A DNA stretch of 64,000 bases from Gp1-AA145 sp963757135 (lineage in GTDB: Bacteria > Acidobacteriota > Terriglobia > Terriglobales > Acidobacteriaceae), in contig CAVWQE010000004.1 in assembly GCA_963757135.1 (NCBI GenBank), forward strand, positions 868,001 to 932,000, in the 5' to 3' direction. The notes beneath the pieces are model-generated. The model ran no database searches. It saw only the letters and a program-made list of their open reading frames with translations, and was not told the origin of the DNA. This document shows, one piece after another, positions 17,009 to 25,422 of the stretch. Positions within the stretch are counted from its first letter, which is position 1, and every line of letters begins with the position of its first letter. Made by a program: the position numbers and the translations under genes.

Positions 17009-17048
17009 GATTAATCAGTTTCGAAAATTAAAGAAGCAAGCTTCCTAA
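16725..17048 (+). CDS. HigA/Xre-type antitoxin
   Basis: A 107-residue antitoxin. The N-terminal helix (PAARERAHRLAQKYEAEM) probably binds the toxin and the HTH-3 domain spans residues 35-90: ELRVARDLTQEHLAQLLGI, then KQAAVSKMERRADMYISTL, followed by GGELRIQAVFPQG, a form usual in toxin-first HigBA pairs. The ATG is preceded directly by an in-frame TAA. It is expected to neutralise the upstream toxin and repress the promoter at 16323-16351. Confidence 0.88.
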   Translation: MSRTFNHLRNKLSPAARERAHRLAQKYEAEMALDELRVARDLTQEHLAQLLGIKQAAVSKMERRADMYISTLQSMVRAMGGELRIQAVFPQGRVEINQFRKLKKQAS

Positions 17049-17075
17049 AGGTTGCGCCGAAGAAGAGGATGCTCG

Positions 17076-17486
17076 ATGACTAGTGTCACACGACAGCTCA
17101 GATTCATACAAGGCGTATGTGTGATCTTTGTGATCGCCTGCGTTTTGGTCGCATATCTGACTGCTCACAGAGAAAAAAGCCCCGCCAAAGCGGTAGTTCA
17201 GTCAGTGATTGTGGTGCTAGGAGTCTGGTCGGCAATAGGAGGGTTCACCTTCCAACGAAAGCTCCTCAAGAAGAATGTGCCCAGCCAGTCAGCGACCGAG
17301 AGTGATTCGTTCAAGCGATGGCGAGCAGGTCACGTTTTCCGTCTTTGGTCCGCCGTTTCCGTCGTCGTCTGGGGATTGCTCCTCTGGGAAGTGGGTGGCT
17401 CTCACCTGGCCGCAAATTTGCTTTTCGCGCTGGGGGTGTTGTTACTCCTAATTTGGAGCCCTAGCGCGATTCCCGCTGAAGAGTAA
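17076..17486 (+). CDS. Hypothetical membrane protein
   Basis: About 136 residues with four hydrophobic segments: GVCVIFVIACVLVAYL, AVVQSVIVVLGVWSAIGG, LWSAVSVVVWGLLLWEV and LLFALGVLLLLIWSP. The start at 17076 (MTSVTRQLRF) is chosen over upstream TTG at 17052. No family is recognised. It follows the toxin-antitoxin pair by 27 bases and may be cotranscribed. Confidence 0.6.
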   Translation: MTSVTRQLRFIQGVCVIFVIACVLVAYLTAHREKSPAKAVVQSVIVVLGVWSAIGGFTFQRKLLKKNVPSQSATESDSFKRWRAGHVFRLWSAVSVVVWGLLLWEVGGSHLAANLLFALGVLLLLIWSPSAIPAEE

Positions 17487-17497
17487 GGGCCTCGTTA

Positions 17498-18526
17498 CTA
17501 CTCGATCTGCACCAATTCACTCGACCGCGACTCTGCCGAAGCCACCGGAGCGGGCCGCTGGGGTGCACGCCACGCATCGAAGATTGAAACCTGATGTACG
17601 CAGGAGACAGTGCAGTGCGGCGCGCAGGATTTTTCGGTCAGATACTCGCGGCGGATGTCGTCAATGGTGTACTTCTCCAGCGGGATCCCCGGATAGCCGC
17701 GCTGCTGTGAGCAGTAATGCACCAGCCCGTCTTCGCATATGTAGAGATAGCGCGCGCCCGCGCGGCAGCGCCACTGGTTGGGTTTGCCAAGAGCAATGTT
17801 GTCCTGAAAAGAATTGATGCGGGTAAAGCTGCGTCTTTCGAGATTCTTCATCTCGTGATAAACATGGCGCTCTTCGTCCCCGAGCGGCTGCAGTTGGCCA
17901 TCACCGTCGTGGATGATTCCAATGGTCGAGCTGAACCCCAGTTCGAGTGCACGCCTGCCGATGGTCAGGGCGTCCTGCGGATTGTGCACGCCGCCACCGA
18001 CGACGGAATTGATATTCACATGGAAGTCGGCGTACTCGGCCAGCATTTGCAGCTTCTTATCGAGGACCTTCAGGCTCTTCTTCGAGACCTCATCCGGATT
18101 AACGTTATCGATCGAAATCTGCAGCCATTCGAGGCCAGCTTTGTTTAGCCGCTCGATGCGGTCCGGCATCAGCAGGTAACCGTTGGTGATCATCCCAGCG
18201 ACAATGCCATTCTTGCGGATGCACCCGACGATTTCGTCGAGTTCCGGATGCAGCAGCGGTTCTCCGCCGCTGATGGTGACCACCGACGTGCCCAGCGCAC
18301 CCAGTTTGTCCACCCGCTTGAACATCAGGTCGAGCGGCACCGGCTTTGAGAAGTCGTCGTACTCGTTGCAGTATTCACACGCCAGATTGCAGCGGCGCAT
18401 CGGGATGAGGTGCGCCAGCAAGGGATGGTCGGTCGAGAGGAATCCCCAGGCGATCTTGCTCCAGCCGTGGACGCCACGCGAAAGCGCGACCTTGGCGCGG
18501 CGAAGCTTGGCTCGGGGAGAGGGCAT
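17498..18526 (-). CDS. Radical SAM protein with C-terminal Cys-rich (SPASM-like) domain
   Basis: A 342-residue iron-sulfur enzyme. The CxxxCxxC cluster motif is in MRRCNLACEYCNEYDD near residue 46, followed by ISGGEPLLHPEL (SAM-binding GGE) and ITNGYLL, all normal for the radical SAM barrel. The C-terminal third has Cys at WRCRAGARYLYICEDG, HYCSQQRGYPG and SCAPHCTVSCVHQ, resembling a SPASM or twitch domain carrying extra clusters, typical of peptide- or carbohydrate-modifying members. The substrate cannot be inferred; no precursor peptide or partner is adjacent. Confidence 0.85.
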   Translation of the reverse strand: MPSPRAKLRRAKVALSRGVHGWSKIAWGFLSTDHPLLAHLIPMRRCNLACEYCNEYDDFSKPVPLDLMFKRVDKLGALGTSVVTISGGEPLLHPELDEIVGCIRKNGIVAGMITNGYLLMPDRIERLNKAGLEWLQISIDNVNPDEVSKKSLKVLDKKLQMLAEYADFHVNINSVVGGGVHNPQDALTIGRRALELGFSSTIGIIHDGDGQLQPLGDEERHVYHEMKNLERRSFTRINSFQDNIALGKPNQWRCRAGARYLYICEDGLVHYCSQQRGYPGIPLEKYTIDDIRREYLTEKSCAPHCTVSCVHQVSIFDAWRAPQRPAPVASAESRSSELVQIE

Positions 18527-18623
18527 TCTGGCTTGTACTTATTTAATCACATGCGAGGCTAAGTGCGTCGTTCTGAACAGCGTATGGGGAAATTCGGTGG
18601 CCGAATGGCGATCAACTTCTTCT

Positions 18624-18743
18624 CCACGGATTTACGCGGATGAACGCGGATCAAGATCATGTTTCTTGATTCTTGCCAGCCTAACAATTCAGCTGCCGAA
18701 TTGCGCCAGGATTTGATCCGCGCAAATCCGTGTTAATCCGTGG
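18624..18743. repeat. Inverted repeat, dispersed family R5
   Basis: Two 31-bp arms at 18624-18654 and 18713-18743 are near-perfect reverse complements; the left begins CCACGGATTTACGCGGATGA and the right ends TTAATCCGTGG. They enclose 58 bases. The element fills most of the gap between the radical SAM and adenosine deaminase genes and could form a long hairpin. Confidence 0.8.
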
Positions 18744-18752
18744 AAACGAAGT

Positions 18753-19748
18753 TCAATGTGCGGCAACCGAATCCAGCAGGTTGAGGAATTCCACTTTCTT
18801 CTCTGCCGGCAGGAACGAGGCCTCAAACGAATTCCGCGCCAGCTCGCGCAAGTGCTCGTCGGTGAAGCCGAATTCGGACTGTGCCAATTCGTACTCGCGA
18901 TTGAGAGACGTCCCGAACATCGCGGGATCGTCGGAGTTGAGCGTAATCATCAGTCCCTGATCGAAATACTTACGAACCGGATGATCGTGCAATTGAAGGC
19001 AGCATCCGGTTTTAATGTTGCTGGTCAGGCAGATTTCTATTGGAACTTGACGCTGCGCCAGTTCTTCGATCAGTTCGGGATCCTGCGCGGCGGTGAGCCC
19101 ATGGCCGATTCGTTCGGCCCCTAAATTCAGCGCGCCCCAGATTGATTCCGGCCCGGCGCTTTCACCGGCATGGCAGGTCAACCGAAGCCCGCGCGCGGCG
19201 GCGTACGCGTATTGCTCACGAAAAAGCTCCGGCGGCGCTTTGAGTTCGTCTCCCCCGACGCCGATCCCTACTACGTTGCGGTCATGATATTTCGCCGCCA
19301 GCTCAAAAACGGCTTGCGCAGCCTCCGCTCCGAACTGGCGCACGGCATCGAAAATCCAGAGTAGTGATACGCCAAAGTCTTTCTCACCGCGCGCGCGTCC
19401 GCGCTCAAGGCCTTCGAAGATGGCATCAAAGTCCTGCTTGCGCCACAGGCACACACCGGCAGAAATGTAGACCTCCGCATGCAGCACGTTCTGCGCTTTG
19501 AGTTGCTGCATCAGCCCATACGTAATCAGTTCGTAATCTTCGGGGGACTGCAGGTCTTCCGTAAGCGTTTTGAACGCCATCAGGAAGCCGGTAAAGTCTT
19601 TGTACTGATAGAGCGCCTCGGCTTCTGCGATCCTGCTGCTTTTCCCATGGCTCCGGCGCAGTTCAACCAGCGTCTCAGGCGTGACCGATCCCTCGAGATG
19701 CAGGTGCAGTTCGGACTTGGGTAGCGACTGGATAAAACCCGACGCCAT
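18753..19748 (-). CDS. add: Adenosine deaminase
   Basis: A 331-residue zinc amidohydrolase that converts adenosine to inosine for purine salvage. Zinc ligands and catalytic residues appear in the standard order: HLHLEGS (His-x-His) near residue 15, TCHAGES near residue 190, the catalytic His of RIGHGLTA near residue 215, and LNSDDPAMFG (Asp pair) near residue 275. Length is usual. Related aminodeoxyfutalosine deaminases of menaquinone synthesis share this fold, so the exact substrate is a likely but not certain assignment. It reads divergently from fabZ. Confidence 0.87.
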   Translation of the reverse strand: MASGFIQSLPKSELHLHLEGSVTPETLVELRRSHGKSSRIAEAEALYQYKDFTGFLMAFKTLTEDLQSPEDYELITYGLMQQLKAQNVLHAEVYISAGVCLWRKQDFDAIFEGLERGRARGEKDFGVSLLWIFDAVRQFGAEAAQAVFELAAKYHDRNVVGIGVGGDELKAPPELFREQYAYAAARGLRLTCHAGESAGPESIWGALNLGAERIGHGLTAAQDPELIEELAQRQVPIEICLTSNIKTGCCLQLHDHPVRKYFDQGLMITLNSDDPAMFGTSLNREYELAQSEFGFTDEHLRELARNSFEASFLPAEKKVEFLNLLDSVAAH

Positions 19749-19887
19749 CAGTTCAGATTGTAGAGTTCACGGCAGAGATTGGCGAGGAAGGGCGTGGCGG
19801 CCCGAAGAAACCGAAGCGAGGTTAGCCCAGGGCGAAAGCCCCAGATGCGCGGCCTGCGGCCTACCCGCCTGGCGTGAGACGATAAAG

Positions 19888-19893
19888 TATAAT
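19888..19893 (+). promoter_or_regulatory. Candidate -10 element of fabZ
   Basis: A perfect TATAAT 21 bases before the fabZ ATG. No recognisable -35 hexamer lies at the right distance, so the call rests on the -10 alone. Confidence 0.35.
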
Positions 19894-19914
19894 CTTCGCG
19901 CTACGGCATCCAGC

Positions 19915-20457
19915 ATGAGTGAAACCACTGAAACGATCAATGAGTCGGCCAAGGGCGAACACATCAAGCTCGATATTCAGGACATTCTCGCGATCCTGCC
20001 GCACCGCTATCCGTTCCTGCTGATCGACCGCGTGATCGATCTGACGCGGCGGCAGCGGGTGGTGGCGATCAAAAACGTGACGTTCAACGAACCATTTTTT
20101 CAGGGGCATTTTCCGGGCGTTCCTATCATGCCCGGGGTGTTGATTATCGAGGCCATTGCCCAGGCTGGCGGCGCGCTGCTGCTGACAGAGATTCCCGATC
20201 GCGAAAATAAGCTGATGGTGTTTACCGGAATCGAGCGGGCGCGCTTCCGACGGCCTGTCGTGCCCGGAGATCAGTTGCGGATTGAAGTCGAAGTGAAAGC
20301 GTGGCGCGAGGGTGGCGGACGGAATGCCGTGCGCATGGAAGGCATCGCCTACGTGGATTCGAAGAAGGTCGCCGAAGCGATTGTGACCTGCCAGTTGGTG
20401 CCGAAGGCGGCCGGGACGGAATCTTCCAGCGCGGCGGGTACGGCGCCCGACGAGTGA
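19915..20457 (+). CDS. fabZ: 3-hydroxyacyl-ACP dehydratase FabZ
   Basis: A 180-residue cytosolic hotdog-fold enzyme that dehydrates beta-hydroxyacyl-ACP in fatty acid elongation. The conserved start of the domain is ILPHRYPFLLIDRV (residues 27-40) and the active site is FFQGHFPGVPIMPGVLIIEA with catalytic His65 and Glu79. The ATG at 19915 gives a slightly long N-terminus; the open frame upstream has no family similarity. It stands before lpxA, as is common, since both draw on the hydroxyacyl-ACP pool and FabZ activity balances phospholipid against lipid A synthesis. Confidence 0.95.
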   Translation: MSETTETINESAKGEHIKLDIQDILAILPHRYPFLLIDRVIDLTRRQRVVAIKNVTFNEPFFQGHFPGVPIMPGVLIIEAIAQAGGALLLTEIPDRENKLMVFTGIERARFRRPVVPGDQLRIEVEVKAWREGGGRNAVRMEGIAYVDSKKVAEAIVTCQLVPKAAGTESSSAAGTAPDE

Positions 20458-20472
20458 ATGAGCTTTGGCTCT

Positions 20473-20665
20473 CAGGTTTTCTTTGCGTCCTTTGCGATCG
20501 TCGCGGTTAAAAGCTTTTGCTCTTGACGCAAGAAATTCAAAAGACTTTAACCGCAAAGGACGCAGAGTTCGTAAAGATAACAACATTCTTACGGTCTTGA
20601 GCTCGCATTCTCGTTTTCTCTGCGTTCTCGGCGATCTCGGCGATCTCGGCGATCTCGGCGGTAAA
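20473..20665. repeat. Dispersed repeat family R1, inverted copies with 9-bp tandem
   Basis: Left: TTTGCGTCCTTTGCGATCGT and GCGGTTAAAAGC; middle: CTTTAACCGCAAAGGACGCA in the opposite orientation; right: a further copy expanded by about four tandem CTCGGCGAT units (20627-20661). The arms can pair. This is the same family as the tandem array at 61489-62032. It separates fabZ from lpxA. Confidence 0.75.
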
Positions 20666-20683
20666 TGCTTTTAAAAATCTTCA

Positions 20684-21460
20684 ATGACTGTTCACCCCAC
20701 CGCCATTCTCGACCCCGCCGCCAAGATTCATCGCTCCTGCAAGATCGGCCCCTACTGCACTGTCGGCGCCGACGTCGAACTCGGCGAAGCCTGCGAACTG
20801 ATCTCGCACGTCGCCATCGAAGGCCCGACGAAGATCGGCGCTCGTAACCGCTTCTTCCCGTTTTCCTCAATCGGACTCGCCCCGCAAGACCTGAGCTACA
20901 AGAACGAGCCCACGCGCCTTGAAATCGGCGACGACAACACCATCCGGGAATTTGTCACCATCAATCGCGGCACCGCCAAGGGCGGAGGCCTGACCCGCAT
21001 TGGCAATCACACGCTCATCATGGCCTACTCCCATGTCGCGCATGACTGCGTGATTGGAGACCACGTCATCCTCGCCAACGCCGCCACTCTGGGAGGCCAC
21101 GTCATCGTGGAAGAATGGGCCACGGTGGGCGCGCTTTGTCCGGTGCACCATTTTGTGCGCATCGGCGCCCACTCCTTCGTTGGAGGCGGCACCACCATCA
21201 CCCGCGACGTGCTGCCCTTTTCTAAAACCGTTGCCGCGCGCGACACCCACGCCTACGGACTGAACGCCACCGGCCTCGAACGCCGCGGTTTCACCAAAGA
21301 CCGCATACGCAAGATTCACCATGCGTATAAAGTCCTGCTGGCCTCGAAGCTAAACACCTCGCAGGCTCTGGAAAAGCTGAAGTCCGAGCCGGACCGCGGC
21401 GAAGATGTGAAGATGCTGATCCGGTTCATTGAGGCGAGCGAGCGGGGGGTAATTAAGTGA
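20684..21460 (+). CDS. lpxA: UDP-N-acetylglucosamine acyltransferase LpxA
   Basis: A 258-residue cytosolic trimeric enzyme for the first step of lipid A synthesis, 3-O-acylation of UDP-GlcNAc. The N-terminal 180 residues are hexapeptide repeats of the left-handed beta-helix (VHPTAILDPAAKIHRSCKIG at the start). The family catalytic His lies in AYSHVAHDCVIGDH, and GGHVIVEEWATVGALCPVHH and FVGGGTTITRDVLPF follow. The C-terminal helical domain contains the conserved GLNATGLERRGFTKDRI. The next gene starts within its stop codon. Confidence 0.96.
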   Translation: MTVHPTAILDPAAKIHRSCKIGPYCTVGADVELGEACELISHVAIEGPTKIGARNRFFPFSSIGLAPQDLSYKNEPTRLEIGDDNTIREFVTINRGTAKGGGLTRIGNHTLIMAYSHVAHDCVIGDHVILANAATLGGHVIVEEWATVGALCPVHHFVRIGAHSFVGGGTTITRDVLPFSKTVAARDTHAYGLNATGLERRGFTKDRIRKIHHAYKVLLASKLNTSQALEKLKSEPDRGEDVKMLIRFIEASERGVIK

Positions 21461-22359
21461 GGAAAAGCTTCCTGCTGGTTTCGCTGATTATCGCCCTCTC
21501 GTTCCGCGTGGCTTCTGCGCAAGACGTAATTCTTGGAGTTCTAGAGGAGAGCCACGGCCACTATGCCGGAGAACCAAACTATCGGAGCGTCCGGGTTGTC
21601 TTCGAGCGGAAGGGAGATGCCTGGCAGGCATTTCCAAGCGACTGCGAGAATCAAGAGTGTTTGAAAACCATTACATCAAGTTATCCCAACGAGGTGAAAT
21701 GGTCGATTGGGTTCGATGGCAAAATTGTTGGGACGGCGGTGAGCCACAATCGGAGTGACTTCCACTGGTACAGCGACGTGGGGCAGCAGGAGATTGTGGG
21801 CACAGATCCGGTGCCTACGGTTGGTGGTCGGTCGCGCGAGTTCGGCGGGTATAGCGATGCTGAGGTGTACAGGCCGCTAATTGCAAACTCTCGGCAATAC
21901 CTTACCGATCCAGAAAGATGGAAACCTTTCGCAGCATCCCCTGAGCTCACTACCGCTTTACAGCAGGCGTTCCGCCAAAACTTTCCTAAATTGTGCCGTT
22001 TAGGCGAAGCCGATAACAGCAAGTTGGAGCCGCTGCCTTATCGAGATGAAGACGTAAAACTCGTGAAGTCTTACGAATCAAAGTCTGGATGGGTCCTAGC
22101 CAGACTGCATCTTGAAGCCGTCGATTGTGCAGATGTTGAAGCAGGATTTGACATCGATGATCCGTGGTTCGTGATTGATGCGAAGAAGAAGACCGTGACA
22201 TACCTTGAGTCTGGGATTTGGCTGGTTGATGCGGGCGACTACGATAACGACGGAAGATCCGAGCTGGTATTTTCCATCAATCGAGAGAACGAAGGTGGAT
22301 ACGAAATCTATTACGACAATTTCAAGAAGCATGCAACATTCAAGTTCAACTACCACTGA
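21457..22359 (+). CDS. Secreted protein of unknown function
   Basis: A 300-residue exported protein whose GTG overlaps the TGA of lpxA. Residues 1-20 form a signal peptide (KSFLLVSLIIALSFRVASA). The mature part has paired Cys (DCENQECLKT) and, at the C-terminus, a calcium-loop-like DAGDYDNDGRSELVFSINR, as in FG-GAP or EF-hand-type repeats. No family is recognised. Translational coupling with lpxA is probably positional: it begins the accessory stretch that separates lpxA from lpxI. Confidence 0.7.
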   Translation: MRKSFLLVSLIIALSFRVASAQDVILGVLEESHGHYAGEPNYRSVRVVFERKGDAWQAFPSDCENQECLKTITSSYPNEVKWSIGFDGKIVGTAVSHNRSDFHWYSDVGQQEIVGTDPVPTVGGRSREFGGYSDAEVYRPLIANSRQYLTDPERWKPFAASPELTTALQQAFRQNFPKLCRLGEADNSKLEPLPYRDEDVKLVKSYESKSGWVLARLHLEAVDCADVEAGFDIDDPWFVIDAKKKTVTYLESGIWLVDAGDYDNDGRSELVFSINRENEGGYEIYYDNFKKHATFKFNYH

Positions 22360-22459
22360 GACCTCAGGAAAATACAAGGGTTAGGTCATCCGACCGTCAG
22401 CTCCGAGAAGGAATGCACGCCTTCTTGCGCCGCTTTAAGTGCTCTGCTAGGCTCGGCTT

Positions 22460-22675
22460 GTGACTGAACTGCTGGAAAATGCTCTGCGCAAAGTGGCTAC
22501 TCTTCCTCAGGAGGAGCAGGACGCGATCGCCTCGCAGATTCTCGAAACTCTCGAAGACGAGACCGCCTGGAAGGAAAAATTGGCGCGCACGCAAGGCAAA
22601 CTGCGAGGCCTCGCTGGTGAAGCCGAGCGCGAACACCAGCGTGGCGAGACTCGTCCTATTGATGAAATCTTGTGA
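22460..22675 (+). CDS. Small antitoxin of a RelE/ParE-type pair
   Basis: A 71-residue acidic, helical protein (MTELLENALRKVATLPQEEQ, then DAIASQILETLEDETAW) of the kind found before RelE-like toxins. Its length and helical nature fit an antitoxin without a canonical ribbon-helix-helix motif. It starts at a GTG, and its stop overlaps the next start by four bases. The role is assigned largely from the partner. Confidence 0.75.
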   Translation: MTELLENALRKVATLPQEEQDAIASQILETLEDETAWKEKLARTQGKLRGLAGEAEREHQRGETRPIDEIL

Positions 22676-22935
22676 TCGAGTCGCGGGTTACGCGTTCGTT
22701 CCGCACCGCTTTTGCCGCTCTGCCCGAGGAGATTCAGGCCCGGGCGCGCCGCGCTTATCACCTTTTCCGTGATCACCCTGAGCACCCGAGCTTGCGATTC
22801 AAGAAGGTTGCCCAACTGGAGAATGTCTATTCAGTCCGCATCGGGCTGGGCTACCGAGCCCTGGGTGTTCTTGAAGGCTCGACGGTGATCTGGTTTTGGA
22901 TTGGCTCTCATGCCGATTACGATCGCATGATTTGA
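22672..22935 (+). CDS. RelE/ParE-superfamily toxin
   Basis: An 87-residue cytosolic toxin-like protein. The RelE fold shows as ESRVTRSFRTAFAALPEEIQ, the Arg-rich helix ARARRAYHLFRDHPEHPSLRF, the strand KKVAQLENVYSVRIGLGYRA with its conserved Arg, and the end WFWIGSHADYDRMI, close to the HxxYD ending of the HigB/RelE branch. GTG start overlaps the antitoxin stop. Expected target: ribosome-bound mRNA, or DNA gyrase if ParE-like. Confidence 0.82.
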   Translation: MIESRVTRSFRTAFAALPEEIQARARRAYHLFRDHPEHPSLRFKKVAQLENVYSVRIGLGYRALGVLEGSTVIWFWIGSHADYDRMI

Positions 22936-23137
22936 GTTCCCAGCAACGACAGATGGCCTGCCCTCGCTTGTCCCGCGAGTTTTGAAAGGTGGGTAGGCTG
23001 GCCACCTTTTTGCATGACCAAAACTGAGGTTGCCGACGAAACCAGAGAGAATAAGGTGATCCTACCCGCCCGCTGACACAAGACAGCGGTGCAATTGGCT
23101 ATCACCCAGTTGCGATATTTCTGCAAAATCATTCCCC

Positions 23138-23165
23138 TTGACAGCAACTCTGCCGAGCATACACT
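23138..23165 (+). promoter_or_regulatory. Candidate promoter for the cytochrome c gene
   Basis: TTGACA (23138-23143) is followed after 16 bases by TACACT (23160-23165). It lies within the 402-base gap before the cytochrome gene. The gap also holds an AGCCGCC/GGCGGCT hairpin at 23274-23293 in the presumed leader; nothing else was recognised there. Confidence 0.4.
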
Positions 23166-23337
23166 TCGTACGACTTCTTTTAGAGATCGCCGGAAATCCT
23201 GAACAAGAACAAAATGACTCGCTGCTGCGGGATTGCGGCAACGCAGCAAGTTGTTGCCCTGACCCCATGAAGTGAGCCGCCCGATCAGGCGGCTGACTGA
23301 CAAAGTGAAAATTGAAAAGGTTAAGGAGGGCTCGCCC

Positions 23338-24039
23338 ATGACACAGGCAAGGTTCCTGAAAACCGCGGGGGTTATCACGGCATTCACTGCCATTATTCTC
23401 GCGGGAACGATGACCAGGTCGAAACGGGTTAGTGCGCGTGATGATGACCAAACTGACGAATCCAAGATTCAACGCGGTTTCGCTATCGCCACTGTTCCCC
23501 TGAACCTGCAGGGGAAAAACCGGGCGTTGGTGGGATTGGGCAGCTATATCGTTAACGCCGTGGGCGACTGCAACGGCTGCCACTCGGCAGGTCCGCCCAG
23601 CGAATTTGCCAATGGCGGCAACCCCTATCTCCTTTCCCCGCCGTTTACCGGGACCAAACAACTCAATCTGACGACCTATTTAGGCGGAGGTCGGGATTTT
23701 GGACCAAACGGGTCAGTTCTGCACCTTTATTCCCGCAATTTGACGCCGGATAAGACGGGACTGCCTGCAGGTGGGCACACTTACAACGAATTCGTCGAGA
23801 TCATGAGGCAAGGCACTGATTTTGATCACGTACACCCAAATTGCACTGACGGCATCGCTACAGGCACCTGTTACCTGCCGCCCGTCAACGGCGATCTTCT
23901 TCAGGTCATGCGATGGCCATTCTTCAGGAACATGACTGACCATGACCTCAGAGCAATCTACGAGTACTTGAGTGCGGTCCCCTGTAACCCGGGCCGGGTG
24001 ATCGCAGGTGCGCCTTATTTGCAGAACGCCTGTGAATAG
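23338..24039 (+). CDS. Exported mono-haem cytochrome c family protein
   Basis: A 233-residue periplasmic protein starting at the ATG at 23338, which follows AAGGAGG by eight bases. The signal segment is FLKTAGVITAFTAIILAG. One haem site, CNGCH, is found about residue 82 after LVGLGSYIVNAVGD; the Met ligand is likely in the C-terminal half, in QVMRWPFFRNMTDHDLRAIYEYL, a usual end for this fold. Two further Cys (NCTDGIATGTCYL) may form a disulfide. Likely an electron carrier or subunit of a dehydrogenase; no partner enzyme is adjacent. Confidence 0.82.
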   Translation: MTQARFLKTAGVITAFTAIILAGTMTRSKRVSARDDDQTDESKIQRGFAIATVPLNLQGKNRALVGLGSYIVNAVGDCNGCHSAGPPSEFANGGNPYLLSPPFTGTKQLNLTTYLGGGRDFGPNGSVLHLYSRNLTPDKTGLPAGGHTYNEFVEIMRQGTDFDHVHPNCTDGIATGTCYLPPVNGDLLQVMRWPFFRNMTDHDLRAIYEYLSAVPCNPGRVIAGAPYLQNACE

Positions 24040-24178
24040 TGCAGCGCATTGACTCCGATTTCCACCGGCAAGCCGCCTGATTCCGGGCGGCATTCTTTGT
24101 TCTGCGGATTACGGTTCGTAACAGGCCGAGTGCTTAATTTCAGATTCAATCTCAAACAATAAAGTTCCGAGGTTATCT

Positions 24179-25009
24179 TCATGCGACTTTTCCTTTCTCA
24201 GCTTTTTTTTGAACGACCGGCTCAGGCTTAGCTTGCTCAGCCTTGGCTTGCATGGATTTGACGAGATCGGCGGCCGATGCTCCTTCGAGCGACAGTCCGT
24301 AGCCAACTTCCCGCACGATGCGCTCCTTCAACGGATAAATGAAGTGGACACGGGTGTTGCGGCGGGTCACTTCCGGAGCCTTTAAGTAGAGCTCAGCCAA
24401 TTCCCGTGCCCGACTGAGCGCCTTACTATTCGGTACAACTTCGGCAACCACTCCCCATTCATATGCGGTACGCGCCGTTAGCGGCTGTGGATTGAGCAGA
24501 AACGCCTCCGCTCGTCCGGCTCCAGCGCGATAACTCCAGGCGGTAAAAATTCCGTCGCCTGGCACAATGCCTCCGGCGAAGTGCGGAATATCGTGGAAGG
24601 TCGCTCCCTCGGCCGCCACAATCACGCTGGCGAGCAGGGCATACTCGGAGTGCACATGGGCGCGTCCCTCGATAGCCGCGATCACCGGCACGCGTATGTT
24701 CGCCAAATTTTCGAGGATCTGAACGCCTTCGTCGTGAACCTGGCTCCAAACACCCGGATCGGCCACATTGCCGAAGGATGAAAAATCGATGCCAGGGATG
24801 AAGTCCCCGCCTGCTCCGGTCAAGATTACAATCTTGTTCGCCCGGTCCTGCGCGATCCGGTAAAAGGCGTCCACAAACTCCGTATGATCTTGTGCCGTGA
24901 AAGTGAATGGCCCACCGTTGCTGTGAAATTCGGCAACCAGGACGCCGTCAGCATCCCGCGTCAGCTTTAGGCTGCGATAGGCAGCTAAGTAGTCATTTTG
25001 AGGTCGCAT
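24179..25009 (-). CDS. Enoyl-CoA hydratase/isomerase family protein
   Basis: A 276-residue crotonase-fold protein. The oxyanion-hole segments are present: VILTGAGGDFIPGIDFSSFG near residue 65 and PVIAAIEGRAHVHSEYALLA near residue 105, followed by ATFHDIPHFAGGIVPGDG. The usual catalytic Glu positions of hydratases are not evident, so another crotonase chemistry is possible. The C-terminus is a Lys/Ala/Glu-rich tail (AEQAKPEPVVQKKAEKGKVA). It stands alone on the minus strand. Confidence 0.82.
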   Translation of the reverse strand: MRPQNDYLAAYRSLKLTRDADGVLVAEFHSNGGPFTFTAQDHTEFVDAFYRIAQDRANKIVILTGAGGDFIPGIDFSSFGNVADPGVWSQVHDEGVQILENLANIRVPVIAAIEGRAHVHSEYALLASVIVAAEGATFHDIPHFAGGIVPGDGIFTAWSYRAGAGRAEAFLLNPQPLTARTAYEWGVVAEVVPNSKALSRARELAELYLKAPEVTRRNTRVHFIYPLKERIVREVGYGLSLEGASAADLVKSMQAKAEQAKPEPVVQKKAEKGKVA

Positions 25010-25194
25010 AGGATTCTCCCGGAAATATTTTAGCTGCGCTCAGCGTGACGTGCACCCTCTGCTGAGGACTCCCGGAGAGAATGGGAGCAGGCAGCACACG
25101 ACTGTGTTCTCGTTCAGAATGATTAGTGACACTCGAATAGAGTGTCAAAATGCAAATACAGAAGGGGAAAGCGCCTGGATCTGCCGGTTGGCCG

Positions 25195-25310
25195 GAATCG
25201 GGGTGGAGAGCAACGGACGCTTCCCATTCATGGTCCTCGATGCTGCCCGCGAGCAGGCCGTTGTGGTGGCCGCGATCAGAAAAGAAACTTCCTCGGAGAT
25301 TGAGCTTTGA
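25195..25310 (+). pseudogene. Truncated lpxI remnant
   Basis: In one frame this stretch reads NGRFPFMVLDAAREQ and VVVAAIRKETSSEIEL, nearly identical to residues 28-62 of the intact LpxI at 28580 (NGRFPFLVLDAARAQ, VVVAAIKEETSPEIE), with an internal deletion of two residues. Nucleotide similarity is equally clear. It stops abruptly at about 25304, where a dispersed repeat begins and supplies the stop codon. No start codon or downstream domain remains, so it cannot encode an enzyme. Confidence 0.82.
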
Positions 25311-25372
25311 AAGGGTGCGGCTTCAAGCCGCACCGCAAGAATTCAAATGCGTTCGGCTTTAGCCGCTGAGGG
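25305..25372. repeat. Dispersed repeat, family R2
   Basis: Begins CTTTGAAAGGGTGCGGCTTC and ends CGGCTTTAGCCGCTGAGG. A second copy lies at 51723-51791 before fabD. It contains two small hairpins and cuts off the lpxI remnant. Confidence 0.78.
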
Positions 25373-25422
25373 ATGGCTCGCTCGGTACCTCAGGGGCTAA
25401 AGCCCGCTCCTAAGGCCAACGA

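Noticed and set aside
22917..23661. Two long minus-strand frames over the leader and start of the cytochrome gene
   Set aside because: They overlap a gene with clear CxxCH and signal peptide and lack any motif or ribosome site.
25050..25310. 86-residue open frame covering the lpxI remnant
   Set aside because: Its first half has no similarity to anything and its second half is a truncated copy of LpxI; treated as a remnant, not a gene.
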